A stretch of DNA of 16,386 nucleotides from Bifidobacterium sp. (GCA_022739095.1 JAIJEI010000022.1:1-16386); one strand, 5' to 3'; positions 8,886-15,572 are shown, numbered from the stretch's first letter. A program made the numbers and translations. Notes: a model not told the origin generated them from the letters alone.

Positions 8886-9170
8886 TCAGACGGCTCCGGC
8901 GAGCTGCCGGCGCACGTACTCGCTGCGGCTGATGTGGTAGCGCCTGGCGGTCTCCGTGACCTTCTCCAGCTGACTCTTGGGCAGCTTGACGGTCATGCTG
9001 ACCATCTCCTCGTCGTGCTCGGGGAGCATGTGCAGCGCGTAGTGGACGGGTCCGGTTATGCCGTGGCCCGCGGTCTCGGACTCCATGCGCTCCACGTCGT
9101 CCCTGACCTGATCCTCGCCCATGCCGAACATCGCCAGCAGCTCCCTGTCGCGTTCACTGAAATCGCTCAT
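8886..9170 (-). CDS. Ribbon-helix-helix (CopG/BrnA-like) antitoxin
   Basis: A 94-residue protein. The ATG at 9168-9170 follows GGAAAGGAG at about 6 bases. Residues 57-92 (MVSMTVKLPKSQLEKVTETA and on) form a typical ribbon-helix-helix unit: a beta strand, then two helices separated by YHISRSEYV. The first 50 residues are acidic and probably include the toxin-binding part. The start overlaps the toxin stop codon by 4 bases (ATGA), so the two proteins are translationally coupled. Toxin first and RHH antitoxin second is the order of BrnT-BrnA systems. By analogy the antitoxin neutralises the toxin by binding it, and the complex represses its own promoter. The pair may stabilise the inserted element against loss. 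It is placed in the RHH fold with good confidence, but the exact antitoxin family is less certain. Confidence 0.82.
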   Translation of the reverse strand: MSDFSERDRELLAMFGMGEDQVRDDVERMESETAGHGITGPVHYALHMLPEHDEEMVSMTVKLPKSQLEKVTETARRYHISRSEYVRRQLAGAV

Positions 9171-9436
9171 CGATTGCTCCTTTCCCCGCGCAGGCGACCT
9201 ATCTCGCTTCGGGTCTTCTTCGTCGGCGGGGTCATCGCGTGGTAGATGAGCACGCGGTCGCCGCGCTGCTCGTAGACCATCTCCACGTCCCTGCCCCGCC
9301 CGTCGAGGCCGATGCAGACCCACGTGCCGTTGTCCCTGCGGGCGTCCACCATGACGCTCCTGAACGCCGCCAGCACGTCCTCCACGGACAGCTCGGGATG
9401 CCGCTCATGCACGTGCGGCAGCACGTAGATCTCCAA
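9167..9436 (-). CDS. BrnT/DUF4258-like toxin (putative ribonuclease)
   Basis: An 89-residue protein if it starts at the TTG (9434-9436), which has the strong ribosome site GGAGG (9444-9448) 7 bases ahead. No in-frame ATG lies close. The sequence begins MEIYVLPHVHERHPELSVED. It continues with a beta-rich middle (WVCIGLDGRGRDVEMVYEQR) and HAMTPPTKKTRSEIGRL at the end. The pattern of an N-terminal His, the S-x-E-D-V-L helix and three to four strands with late charged residues resembles the BrnT and DUF4258 branch of the RelE-like toxins, which cut RNA. The identification is from pattern only, and the catalytic residues cannot be fixed here. The overlapping RHH gene downstream strongly supports a toxin role. 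The gene lies inside a pair of long inverted repeats and has no other partner. Confidence 0.7.
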   Translation of the reverse strand: MEIYVLPHVHERHPELSVEDVLAAFRSVMVDARRDNGTWVCIGLDGRGRDVEMVYEQRGDRVLIYHAMTPPTKKTRSEIGRLRGERSNR

Positions 9437-9510
9437 AACAGCACCTCCAAAGCAAAGTTGATACCAGAGTAACACCACGGGCACACAGGTGGAACACCGT
9501 TGTGGCACAA

Positions 9511-9625
9511 GCCGCGCGAGCGGTCTGGAGGCGCAGCCGACCATGGGGTCTGGGTCTCCCGAGCAAGGCGGTCCGCATCGCGGGCCGAGTGATTGTAGCT
9601 ACAATCACGTCGCTTGCTACTCCGG
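9511..9625 (-). repeat. Right 115-bp terminal inverted repeat of the TA cassette
   Basis: This is the reverse-complement counterpart of 8686-8800, with 13 mismatches and no gaps. Most mismatches are transitions. The palindrome and the CCGGAGTAGCAAG tip are retained. The toxin promoter must lie in, or just inside, this end (9437-9520), so movement or inversion of the ends could affect TA expression. Confidence 0.9.
9589..9608. promoter_or_regulatory. Perfect 20-bp palindrome in right end
   Basis: GTGATTGTAGCTACAATCAC is perfectly symmetrical. Against the left copy the core changes from GGCC to AGCT, a pair of compensating substitutions. Confidence 0.85.
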
Positions 9626-9693
9626 CCTTGCGGCTTTTGCCTCGGCACTCGGGTTGTTGCTCCTGCGCCGAAGGGCGCTGGAGGTGCTGCGTT

Positions 9694-9713
9694 CGGTTCA
9701 TGTACATGAACCG
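9694..9713. promoter_or_regulatory. Perfect 20-bp palindrome outside the cassette
   Basis: CGGTTCATGTACATGAACCG is fully symmetrical and unrelated to the cassette palindromes. It lies between the cassette and a set of 12-bp repeats, downstream of the tandem RHH gene. A dimeric regulator or an origin-related protein could bind it. Its role is unknown. Confidence 0.7.
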
Positions 9714-9743
9714 TCTAGCTTGCTTACCTTCGATTTGATGGGC

Positions 9744-9803
9744 ATCTCCATGTGGATGTCCATGGACGTGTCCATGTGGGTATCCATGGATATATCCATC
9801 TGA
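9744..9803. repeat. Five 12-bp direct repeats (iteron-like)
   Basis: Units at 9744, 9756, 9768, 9780 and 9792 share the pattern NTNTCCATGKRN; two contain the palindromic TCCATGGA. Short, regularly phased repeats next to a gene for a DNA-binding protein are common at replication origins, transfer origins and operators. The stretch 9437-9892 holds no credible gene. It contains this array, the right end, the palindrome at 9694 and a terminator-like hairpin. Confidence 0.75.
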
Positions 9804-9864
9804 GCGCATAGGAAAACGCATGAGGGTGGATGATCGTTCGGGGTGACGCCTTCTTCCACGAATG

Positions 9865-9884
9865 GGAAGGGGCTCTTCCTTTTT
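9865..9884 (+). terminator. Short plus-strand terminator-like hairpin
   Basis: A 5-bp stem GGAAG/CTTCC (9865-9869 and 9875-9879) with a 5-base loop is followed by five T (9880-9884). The stem is short. It would stop rightward transcription entering the tandem RHH gene antisense. No plus-strand gene lies before it. Confidence 0.35.
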
Positions 9885-9892
9885 CTGGAATG

Positions 9893-10324
9893 TCATCTTC
9901 CAGTGCCCTTCGTCTTGAGCTCCTTGAGCAGCATCGTCGCGTTGTCGCGGATGCTCGCGTCCGTGAGCGGGGAGAGCTCGTCCGCATAGGAGCGGCAGAG
10001 GAGCGCGTACACCCGTTCCCGCACCCATGCGCTGCGCGCGATGCCCAGCTTGAACGCGGCCCGGCACAGCATCTCGTATTCGTCGCCGGTGAGCATGACA
10101 TTGAGCCGGCGTCCCTGCTTCAGCGGATGTTCGGGGTCGGGGTCGGTGCGGTACACGTCGTCCCAATCGGTGGTGCCGGGGGCGAGTTCCGTGTAGCTGA
10201 ACGGCTGGATGGCGTATCTCACGAAACGGGATTTGGGTATGCCCGTCTTGGCGGAGGCCTCGGCAAGCAGATCGGACAGCTCCCGGTCCATGAGGACCTG
10301 GAAGGCGTGGCTGTATCGTCGCAT
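9893..10324 (-). CDS. Tandem ribbon-helix-helix DNA-binding protein
   Basis: A 143-residue protein. The ATG at 10322-10324 has AAGGAGA about 11 bases upstream. Two RHH-like units are visible. Unit 1 covers residues 6-40: strand HAFQVLM, helix, turn TGIPKSRF, helix. Unit 2 covers residues 72-108: strand RRLNVMLT, helix, turn LGIARSAW, helix. An acidic linker (TTDWDDVYRTDPDPEHP) joins them. RHH proteins normally bind DNA as dimers, so a duplicated unit could act as a single-chain pseudo-dimer. Such proteins are found as accessory relaxosome factors (MobC, TraY-like) or as copy or transfer regulators. The 12-bp repeats 90-150 bases downstream of its stop are possible targets. It lies 75 bases after the topoisomerase III gene on the same strand, probably in one operon. 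The specific role is inferred. Confidence 0.72.
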   Translation of the reverse strand: MRRYSHAFQVLMDRELSDLLAEASAKTGIPKSRFVRYAIQPFSYTELAPGTTDWDDVYRTDPDPEHPLKQGRRLNVMLTGDEYEMLCRAAFKLGIARSAWVRERVYALLCRSYADELSPLTDASIRDNATMLLKELKTKGTGR

Positions 10325-10349
10325 GGTTTCATCGTCTCCTTGGTCGTTG

Positions 10350-10383
10350 CCGTGCCCGGCGCGGCATGGTGCGTCGGGCACGG
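10350..10383. other. Hairpin between topoisomerase and tandem RHH genes
   Basis: Nine-base perfect arms CCGTGCCCG (10350-10358) and CGGGCACGG (10375-10383) with a 16-base loop lie in the 75-base gap after the topoisomerase stop. No T-run follows on the minus strand. It may be an attenuator or mRNA-stabilising stem. Confidence 0.4.
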
Positions 10384-10399
10384 ATGGTCGGCTTTTTGG

Positions 10400-12559
10400 T
10401 CAGCGGTCGAAGTCGAACGCCGTGCCGCGTAACTTGTCGATGCGGATGGCCGCGTCGAACTTCTTCCCGGATTTGGATGTGAAGCCCTTCAGGGTGACGG
10501 TTTGTCCCGCGAGGAGCCTGCGTGCGGTCTGGTCGGTGATGGTCTTGCCCGCGAGGCTCGCGTACATCTTCCAGCCGCATCCCTCGACGGCGATCCACTT
10601 GCCGTCCTTGGTCTTCTCGCTTCTGTTCGTGGAGCATTGCCACATCCGGCCGGTTTTCCTCACCGGCTGGCCGCAGCGCGGGCAGTCGCCCCAATCCTGC
10701 GCGTCGGTGTTCGTGGTTTGCGTGACGGCGGCGGCCTTGAGGTTCGCGGTCGCGTCGGCGGGGATCCGCAATGCCTCCCGGTGGAACATGTCCATCACGT
10801 CGGCCGGTTCCCGTTTGCCGTGTTCCACGTCGGAGAGCGCCTGTTCCATCCGCGCGGTGAGCAGCACGTCCTTCAGGCGTGGCTCCACCACGTCGGTGAG
10901 GCGTTCGCCTTCCGTGGTGGCGTGCAATTGCCGGCCCTTGCGTTCCACGAGTTTGGAGCGCACGAGCTTTTCGATGGTGTCCGCGCGTGTGGCTGGCGTG
11001 CCGATGCCGCCGGAATGTGATTCGTCGTCATCGAGCGCCGCCTTGAGGCTTTTGTCCTCCACGTACCGGCTCGCGTGCTCCATCGCGGCCAGCAGTGTGG
11101 CCTCGGTGAACGGTTTGGGCGGCCGGGTCTCGCCTTCCTCGACCGTGACCTTCCCGACCGGGCGAATGACGCCGCCTTCCATGAGGTTCGACGGGATCAC
11201 GTTCCTTCCTCCCGCCGGGTTCGCGGTTTCCTCGTCTTCCGGTTCGGGCCCGCGGCCGGTTTCGACGGCCTTCCATCCTGCGGACACGGTCTCGTCGGAA
11301 CGGCTGGAGAACTCCCTATCGGTGTCGTCGGAAAGCCGGGCCTTCACCTCGGTGACGATGTGCACATGATCGTCGCCCACAGCCTCCCACATGCGGCGCA
11401 CGATGCGCGTCATCACCTTGCGCTCGTCATCGTCCAGGCCTTCCAGCTTCCCGGCGTCCAGTTGCATGGTCGGCAGGATCGCGGTATGGCCGGCCACCTT
11501 CGCGTCGTTGACGGCCAGCTCCGGGCGCGGGTGTCCGGGTATGCCCTCGCGGGTGACGAACCCGTGGGCGAGACGGCCGGATTCGAGGAGCGCCGCGAAC
11601 GTTTCGAGGTCGTCGCGCGTGATGTACCGGCTGTCGGTGCGCGGATAGGTGGCGAGTTTGAGTTCGTAGAGGTGCTGCAACGCCTGGAGCGTGCGTGCGG
11701 CGGTCAGGCCGTACACGCGGCTCATGTCCTTCTGCAAGCCGGTCAGGTCATACAGGCGGGGCGGCCGGTCGTTCACCCGCCTCCGGTTCACGGACATGAT
11801 GCGGAAGCGGCCGCGTTCGACCTGGCCGCACAGCAGCATCGCCGCGTCCTTGCCGTCGATCCGTTCGCTGGAGAGCCGCCATCCGCCCATGTCCGCGATC
11901 ACGGTCCAGAACGGCACCGGCCTGTGGCTTCGTATCCGCCGGTCGCGTTCCGCGATCATGGCGAGCGTCGGCGTCTGCACGCGGCCCACGCTGAACCGTG
12001 CGTTGTAGAGCAGCGAGTACGCGCGGCTCGCGTTCATGCCGGTCAGCCAGTCCGCCTTCGACCTGATCTCCGCCGACCATGCGAGCCCCCGGTATTCGGA
12101 TTCCGGTTTCATCGCCCGCCACGCGGCCTGGATGGCCTCCGCCTCCAGGCTCGCCACCCACAGGCGCAGTTCCGGCTTGCGCGAGCCTTCCATGTCCGCG
12201 ATGCGGCGGAAGATGGCCTCGCCCTCGCGGTCGGGGTCGCAGGCGTTGACGAGGCAATCCACGTCCGCGCGGCGGATCAGCTGCACGATCTGCCGGTACC
12301 GGGAGCCGGCGCCGCGTTCGGTGCTGATCTTCCATTGCCAATGGCCGGACGGGTCCACCGGCAGCGTGTCCAGGCTCCATTTGCACCAATCCCTGTCCTT
12401 GTAGTCCTCTGGCATGGCGAGGTCGATCAGGTGGCCCTGCGCCCACGTCACGAGCAGCTGGCCGCACTCATAGCATCCGTCCTTCTGGACGGGCGAGGCG
12501 CACAACGCCTGCGCGATGGCCGTGGCGACCGATTTCTTTTCCGCGATGACGAGTCTCAT
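10400..12559 (-). CDS. topB: DNA topoisomerase III (type IA), conjugative-element type
   Basis: A 719-residue protein that relaxes or decatenates DNA through single-strand passage. The ATG at 12557-12559 (MRLVIAEKKS) follows GAAAGGAA. The frame is open 52 codons further upstream, but those codons cross a hairpin and lack family similarity. The Toprim domain has Glu7 and the acidic DPDREGE motif at 108-114. The active-site tyrosine is Tyr305 in YPRTDS, and SVGRVQTPTLAMI (about 190-202) is the conserved central motif. Near the C-terminus is a zinc-ribbon-like segment (CPRCG, then two more cysteines), followed by the topoisomerase C-terminal repeat LAGKTITDQTARRLL. The length fits element-borne TopB, which supports processing of DNA during transfer or replication. 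It lies between a small membrane-protein gene and the tandem RHH gene. It appears intact. Confidence 0.95.
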   Translation of the reverse strand: MRLVIAEKKSVATAIAQALCASPVQKDGCYECGQLLVTWAQGHLIDLAMPEDYKDRDWCKWSLDTLPVDPSGHWQWKISTERGAGSRYRQIVQLIRRADVDCLVNACDPDREGEAIFRRIADMEGSRKPELRLWVASLEAEAIQAAWRAMKPESEYRGLAWSAEIRSKADWLTGMNASRAYSLLYNARFSVGRVQTPTLAMIAERDRRIRSHRPVPFWTVIADMGGWRLSSERIDGKDAAMLLCGQVERGRFRIMSVNRRRVNDRPPRLYDLTGLQKDMSRVYGLTAARTLQALQHLYELKLATYPRTDSRYITRDDLETFAALLESGRLAHGFVTREGIPGHPRPELAVNDAKVAGHTAILPTMQLDAGKLEGLDDDERKVMTRIVRRMWEAVGDDHVHIVTEVKARLSDDTDREFSSRSDETVSAGWKAVETGRGPEPEDEETANPAGGRNVIPSNLMEGGVIRPVGKVTVEEGETRPPKPFTEATLLAAMEHASRYVEDKSLKAALDDDESHSGGIGTPATRADTIEKLVRSKLVERKGRQLHATTEGERLTDVVEPRLKDVLLTARMEQALSDVEHGKREPADVMDMFHREALRIPADATANLKAAAVTQTTNTDAQDWGDCPRCGQPVRKTGRMWQCSTNRSEKTKDGKWIAVEGCGWKMYASLAGKTITDQTARRLLAGQTVTLKGFTSKSGKKFDAAIRIDKLRGTAFDFDR

Positions 12560-12610
12560 TCGCGTGGTTCCTTTCACTGGTTTTCGTTTTCCGTTTTTCC
12601 GACATGAATA

Positions 12611-12645
12611 GGGACCGGCCGGGGATGTCTCCCCGAGCCGGCCCC
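12611..12645. other. GC-rich hairpin between small membrane-protein gene and topB
   Basis: The segment folds into a GC-rich stem with an inner CGGGGA/TCCCCG core and outer GGCC/CCGG pairing with bulges. It lies 23 bases after the stop of the upstream gene and about 50 bases before topB. It has no T-run. It could reduce read-through into topB. The rest of the 12560-12668 gap holds only the topB ribosome site. Confidence 0.4.
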
Positions 12646-12668
12646 GGATGTAGAAGGTTCCGCCATAA

Positions 12669-12962
12669 TCAGGCGGCGAAGCCGAGCAGCGGCGCGAACA
12701 CGGCGGCGATGGCAAGCACCGCGATCAGCATGAGGATGACGCCGGCGATCCACGCGATGGCCGTCACCAGCGTGCGGCTCCAGGTCTGTCCGCCGGATTC
12801 CACGATCATCGGGCTGCCCATGCGTTTGCCGATGATCGCGCACACGCCCGAGGCGACCACGCACAGCAGCACGAGCACCACCTGGAGCATCCCGTTGAGC
12901 CCGACCAGCCACGTCCACAGGCCCATGAACCAGCCGGCGAGCATAGAGAGAAACGATTCCAT
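12669..12962 (-). CDS. Small two-TM membrane protein (possibly VirB2/TrbC-like)
   Basis: A 97-residue hydrophobic protein. The ATG at 12960-12962 has GAAAGGAAAA just upstream, which fixes the start against the longer frame. The N-terminus (MESFLSMLAGWFMGLWTWLV) is amphipathic and tryptophan-rich. Two transmembrane segments follow (about residues 24-45 and 66-95), separated by a short polar loop (KRMGSPMIVESGGQTWS). Small two-TM proteins of this size at the start of a transfer operon are often pilin-like or channel subunits of type IV secretion (VirB2, TrbC). No sequence motif here proves it. It is the first gene of the leftward arm and diverges from the coiled-coil gene across a 185-bp region with a large inverted repeat. 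Confidence 0.7.
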   Translation of the reverse strand: MESFLSMLAGWFMGLWTWLVGLNGMLQVVLVLLCVVASGVCAIIGKRMGSPMIVESGGQTWSRTLVTAIAWIAGVILMLIAVLAIAAVFAPLLGFAA

Positions 12963-13022
12963 TGGTTTTCCTTTCATCTGATTGGAACGACGCTTCCGAT
13001 TCTCGGCCGCAAAACGGCCGGA

Positions 13023-13086
13023 CACGGGGCATGGCGTCTACACGCCCCGCCTTCCGCCATGGGGCGTGTAGACGCCATGCCCCGTG
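13023..13086. promoter_or_regulatory. Perfect 26-bp inverted repeat in the divergent hub
   Basis: Arms 13023-13048 and 13061-13086 are exact complements around a 12-base spacer. It lies between divergent genes, so it is not a shared terminator. A second small hairpin (CGGCCG arms at 13004-13009 and 13015-13020) lies beside it. Part of the arm, GTAGACGCCATGCCCCG (13068-13084), recurs at 15628-15644. Candidate roles are an operator for divergent promoters, an origin of transfer, or an RNA switch. No clear -35/-10 pair was found in 12963-13147. Confidence 0.85.
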
Positions 13087-13147
13087 GGACGCGCGACGGG
13101 AAGGCAGACTCGCCCTTGACGGAAACCAGAGCGAAAGGAAGATCGTC

Positions 13148-13531
13148 GTGGCGAACAACCAGAACACCATGCGCGACATGAAACGCAGCATCCTCAAGGC
13201 GGTGCGCGACAGCCAGAGGACGAAACAGGATGCGATGGACGGGTACGTGGCGGCGCGCGTCAACATCAAATCATTGGAGGGACGTCTGGAAGAGGCCCGC
13301 GAGAGGGCCGCCCTGCTGCGCAGGAAGGCGAAGGACGCGGGAAACACCAGCGCCGAGCTGAAAACGGCGGACGACCTCATAGACGCGCGATGGACGGGGA
13401 CGGAAGACGGATCACCCGAAAACACGGATCCGGGAACCGTGAACCCCGAGCGGGAGCATCCGGCCATGGAAGGAAACATGGAAGGCGGTATGCCGGGCGA
13501 GCCGAACCGTTGGGAAGGCGGTGAATCGTGA
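13148..13531 (+). CDS. Small coiled-coil protein of unknown function
   Basis: A 127-residue protein. The start chosen is GTG at 13148-13150, six bases after GAAAGGAAG. The frame is open much further upstream, but that part runs through the large inverted repeat and has no ribosome site. Residues 8-70 are highly charged and helical, with a likely coiled coil around IKSLEGRLEEARERAALLRR. The C-terminal 50 residues are rich in Gly, Glu, Pro and Asn and are probably disordered. There is no signal peptide or transmembrane segment. Its stop overlaps the next start (GTGA). As the first gene of a three-gene coupled operon whose next two products are exported, it may be a cytoplasmic accessory protein of the transfer machinery. 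I do not recognise the family. Confidence 0.7.
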   Translation: MANNQNTMRDMKRSILKAVRDSQRTKQDAMDGYVAARVNIKSLEGRLEEARERAALLRRKAKDAGNTSAELKTADDLIDARWTGTEDGSPENTDPGTVNPEREHPAMEGNMEGGMPGEPNRWEGGES

Positions 13532-14487
13532 ACCGGCCGGAACCGCGTCCGCTGCCGAAACCGCTGCGCGTATTGTGCCTGCTCGTCGCCGCGCTCCTCG
13601 TGTGCTCGCTGGGCGTCATCGTCGCCAACCACCGGCCGTCAACGGCCGGCGATGACCACGGTTCCGCAACGGACGCGAAACAGGGGTCCACGGGCAACAG
13701 GAAAACGGAATCGAGCCCGCAACGGTACGCCGGCCTGGAGGCGGCGGGAATCCCGGTTCCCGGCGGCTGGTCCCAGCGCACCACCGCGTTCCCCGTTGAC
13801 ACCCACAAGGACGGCACCCGCACGCTCTCCGAAAACGCGGACGGCATCGCGCTGCACAATGGTTCCGGCCCGATCGACACCGCATTGGAAACGGTGGACG
13901 CGCTGCTCGATCCAAACGGCAGCGACGACGAATGGCGCAAGAACGTGTTCGCGCTGCTCGGCGACGACGGTGCCGGGGAGAGCCATCCGGTCTCCGACGC
14001 GCCGCGCTGGTGGTGGACCCAGCGCCGCTTCCGCGCCGGATCCGTATGCTCGGGCCGATACGATGACAAGTACGTCAACTACGCCTACACCTGCACCTCC
14101 GACGGCAGATGGGAGGGCTCGGATACGGATGCCATCCAGTCCCAGCCGTTCTGGACGACGAAGGAAACCAGCTTCCCGATCCCGGAAGGCGGCGGACCGT
14201 CATCCACGACGGATCCGCAGCAGACCGTCAGCCAGGCGTACAACACGGTGCTCTTGCCGATGGACGACGGCGACTGGCACGTCACCGTCTACTGCCCGGC
14301 CGCGCTCGACGCGCCATTGCTGGACAAGGACGCCAACGAGCTCGACCCCGATCAGGTGAAGGCCGGCGACGAGGCGTACACGGTGATCTCCGCCACCGGA
14401 TACGGCACGGTCCAGCATCCCTGCCGGACCGTGGAGGTCGTGGTCGGCGGGCAGAAGCCCTTCTGGTCGCTGAGGAACACGCAATGA
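13528..14487 (+). CDS. Membrane-anchored extracellular protein of unknown function
   Basis: A 319-residue protein starting at GTG (13528-13530), which overlaps the previous stop by 4 bases; GGAAGG lies about 9 bases ahead. A short proline-rich N-terminus is followed by one hydrophobic segment (about 13-33, RVLCLLVAALLVCSLGVIV), then a polar Ser/Thr/Gly-rich linker. The mostly beta-like external domain is rich in Trp, Asp and Thr (for example PRWWWTQRRFRAGSVCSGRY). Several cysteines in the external part may form disulfides. Its stop overlaps the start of the CHAP lipoprotein gene by 4 bases, so the two are translationally coupled and could act together at the cell wall. It could be a bitopic scaffold of the conjugation apparatus, but no known family is recognised. 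Confidence 0.75.
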   Translation: MNRPEPRPLPKPLRVLCLLVAALLVCSLGVIVANHRPSTAGDDHGSATDAKQGSTGNRKTESSPQRYAGLEAAGIPVPGGWSQRTTAFPVDTHKDGTRTLSENADGIALHNGSGPIDTALETVDALLDPNGSDDEWRKNVFALLGDDGAGESHPVSDAPRWWWTQRRFRAGSVCSGRYDDKYVNYAYTCTSDGRWEGSDTDAIQSQPFWTTKETSFPIPEGGGPSSTTDPQQTVSQAYNTVLLPMDDGDWHVTVYCPAALDAPLLDKDANELDPDQVKAGDEAYTVISATGYGTVQHPCRTVEVVVGGQKPFWSLRNTQ

Positions 14488-15572
14488 GCCGGACCAGCCG
14501 CCATCGGATCCTCGCGGCCATGCTCTCGGCGTGCCTGCTGTCCCTGCTCGGCGGGTGCACGCCGTCGACCGTGCTCGCGGTCCTCGGCGGCTGCAAGGAC
14601 GGCGGCTCCACCGGATCGTCGGGAGGCACCACGGGAAGCGTCGTCACCGGCGAGGTGCGTGACGGCATGACCATCGCGCAGGCCAAGGCGTGGTTCAACG
14701 GATCCGACGGGCCCGACAACGTGTGCCAGGCCTATCCGGACGGGCAATGCACCTGGTGGGCGTGCATGAGAGGCCATAAAAACGGATTGGACGTGGGCTC
14801 CTACTGGGGCAACGGCGGCGACTGGGCGGCCAGCGCCACCGCCGCCGGATGGAAGACCACCCGCACCGATCCCGTGGCCGGCAGCATCGTCAGCTACCCG
14901 CCCGGCGTGGCCGGCGCGGACACCCTCTACGGGCACGTCGCCATCGTGGAAAGCGTGGACGCCAAGGCCGGAACCGTCACGATCAGCGAGATGAACGGGC
15001 GCGCCGGCCTGGGCATCGTCAACCACCGCACGCACAGGATCGGCGTCGGCGCGGTCTATATCCTGCCCAACGGCAGTGTGTCCACCAATGGTTCCACCGG
15101 CACGGATTCCGCGTCATCCGGTTCCGATTCGTCCGATTCGTCGTCATCGTCCGGCTTGTCGTCCTCCTCTTCGGATCCGGTGGAGGCGGCATGGACGTGC
15201 TCCAGTTCCGACTCGGCCTCCACGGCTGTGGTGGTGGATTACGACGGCGACGGCACCCACGCCACGCCGGAACGGGCCCGGGCCATCGCCAGGAAGATGA
15301 TCGCCTCGTACAAGGACTGGGGCGACGGCGACTATGACGCGCTCGTATGGCTGTGGAACAAGGAATCGGGATGGCAGTGGAATGCCACCAACCCGAGCAG
15401 CGGCGCGTACGGCATACCCCAGGCGTTGCCCGCGTCGAAACTGGCATCGGCCGGCGATGACTGGAAGGACGACGCCGCCACCCAGATCAGATGGGGATTG
15501 AACTACATCGCCGGACGGTACGGCAGCCCCAGCGCCGCCAAGACGTTCTGGCTCGCCCACAACTGGTACTGA
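14484..15572 (+). CDS. Lipoprotein with CHAP amidase and lytic transglycosylase domains (VirB1-like)
   Basis: A 362-residue protein. The ATG (14484-14486) overlaps the previous stop (ATGA). The signal peptide ends in a lipobox LLGGC, with lipidated Cys25. A CHAP domain spans about residues 80-195. Its nucleophile is Cys89 in GQCTWWA, its histidine is His151 in YGHVAIVE, and EMNG (169-172) probably supplies the third residue. A serine-rich linker (about 205-230) follows. The C-terminal lysozyme-like transglycosylase domain (about 262-362) has the likely catalytic Glu294 in WNKESGW and the motifs AYGIPQALP and WGLNYIAGRYG. The two activities would cut peptide cross-bridges and glycan strands, opening the wall for the conjugation channel. 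Related Gram-positive transfer hydrolases usually carry the lysozyme-like domain first; here the order is reversed. It appears complete, and no terminator was seen downstream. Confidence 0.92.
   Translation: MSRTSRHRILAAMLSACLLSLLGGCTPSTVLAVLGGCKDGGSTGSSGGTTGSVVTGEVRDGMTIAQAKAWFNGSDGPDNVCQAYPDGQCTWWACMRGHKNGLDVGSYWGNGGDWAASATAAGWKTTRTDPVAGSIVSYPPGVAGADTLYGHVAIVESVDAKAGTVTISEMNGRAGLGIVNHRTHRIGVGAVYILPNGSVSTNGSTGTDSASSGSDSSDSSSSSGLSSSSSDPVEAAWTCSSSDSASTAVVVDYDGDGTHATPERARAIARKMIASYKDWGDGDYDALVWLWNKESGWQWNATNPSSGAYGIPQALPASKLASAGDDWKDDAATQIRWGLNYIAGRYGSPSAAKTFWLAHNWY

Larger units (their letters stand above)
8686..9625. mobile_element. 940-bp inverted-repeat-bounded cassette carrying a toxin-antitoxin pair
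   Basis: The two 115-bp ends face each other and enclose only the two TA genes and short spacers; there is no transposase or integrase. The long imperfect ends, each with a 20-bp palindrome, resemble what is described for RIT elements (three adjacent tyrosine recombinases) and the mobile integrase cassettes of B. longum. This could therefore be a non-autonomous derivative mobilised in trans. A 3-base CCT abuts both ends outside (8683-8685 and 9626-9628), but that is too short to be convincing as a target duplication. Confidence 0.6.

Noticed and set aside
8683..9628. CCT on both flanks as a target-site duplication
   Set aside because: Three bases match easily by chance in GC-rich DNA, and the ends of the element are not independently fixed.
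9405..10166. 253-codon minus-strand frame crossing the right inverted repeat
   Set aside because: It overlaps the tandem RHH gene and the toxin gene in another frame and runs through repeats. The segment VASDVIVATITRP appears in both repeat ends because the DNA is repeated, not because a protein is conserved.
11075..12607. 510-codon open frame on the plus strand opposite topB
   Set aside because: The opposite strand has complete topoisomerase III motifs. The frame is a GC-rich shadow dominated by Arg, Ala, His and Gly, with no family signature.
12560..12715. 52-codon upstream extension of topoisomerase III
   Set aside because: The extension crosses a GC-rich hairpin and overlaps the neighbouring gene; MRLVIAEKKS with a good ribosome site is the family-typical start.
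13113..13141. Possible promoter TTGACG upstream of the coiled-coil gene
   Set aside because: No acceptable -10 box lies at 16-18 bases; that position falls within the ribosome site.
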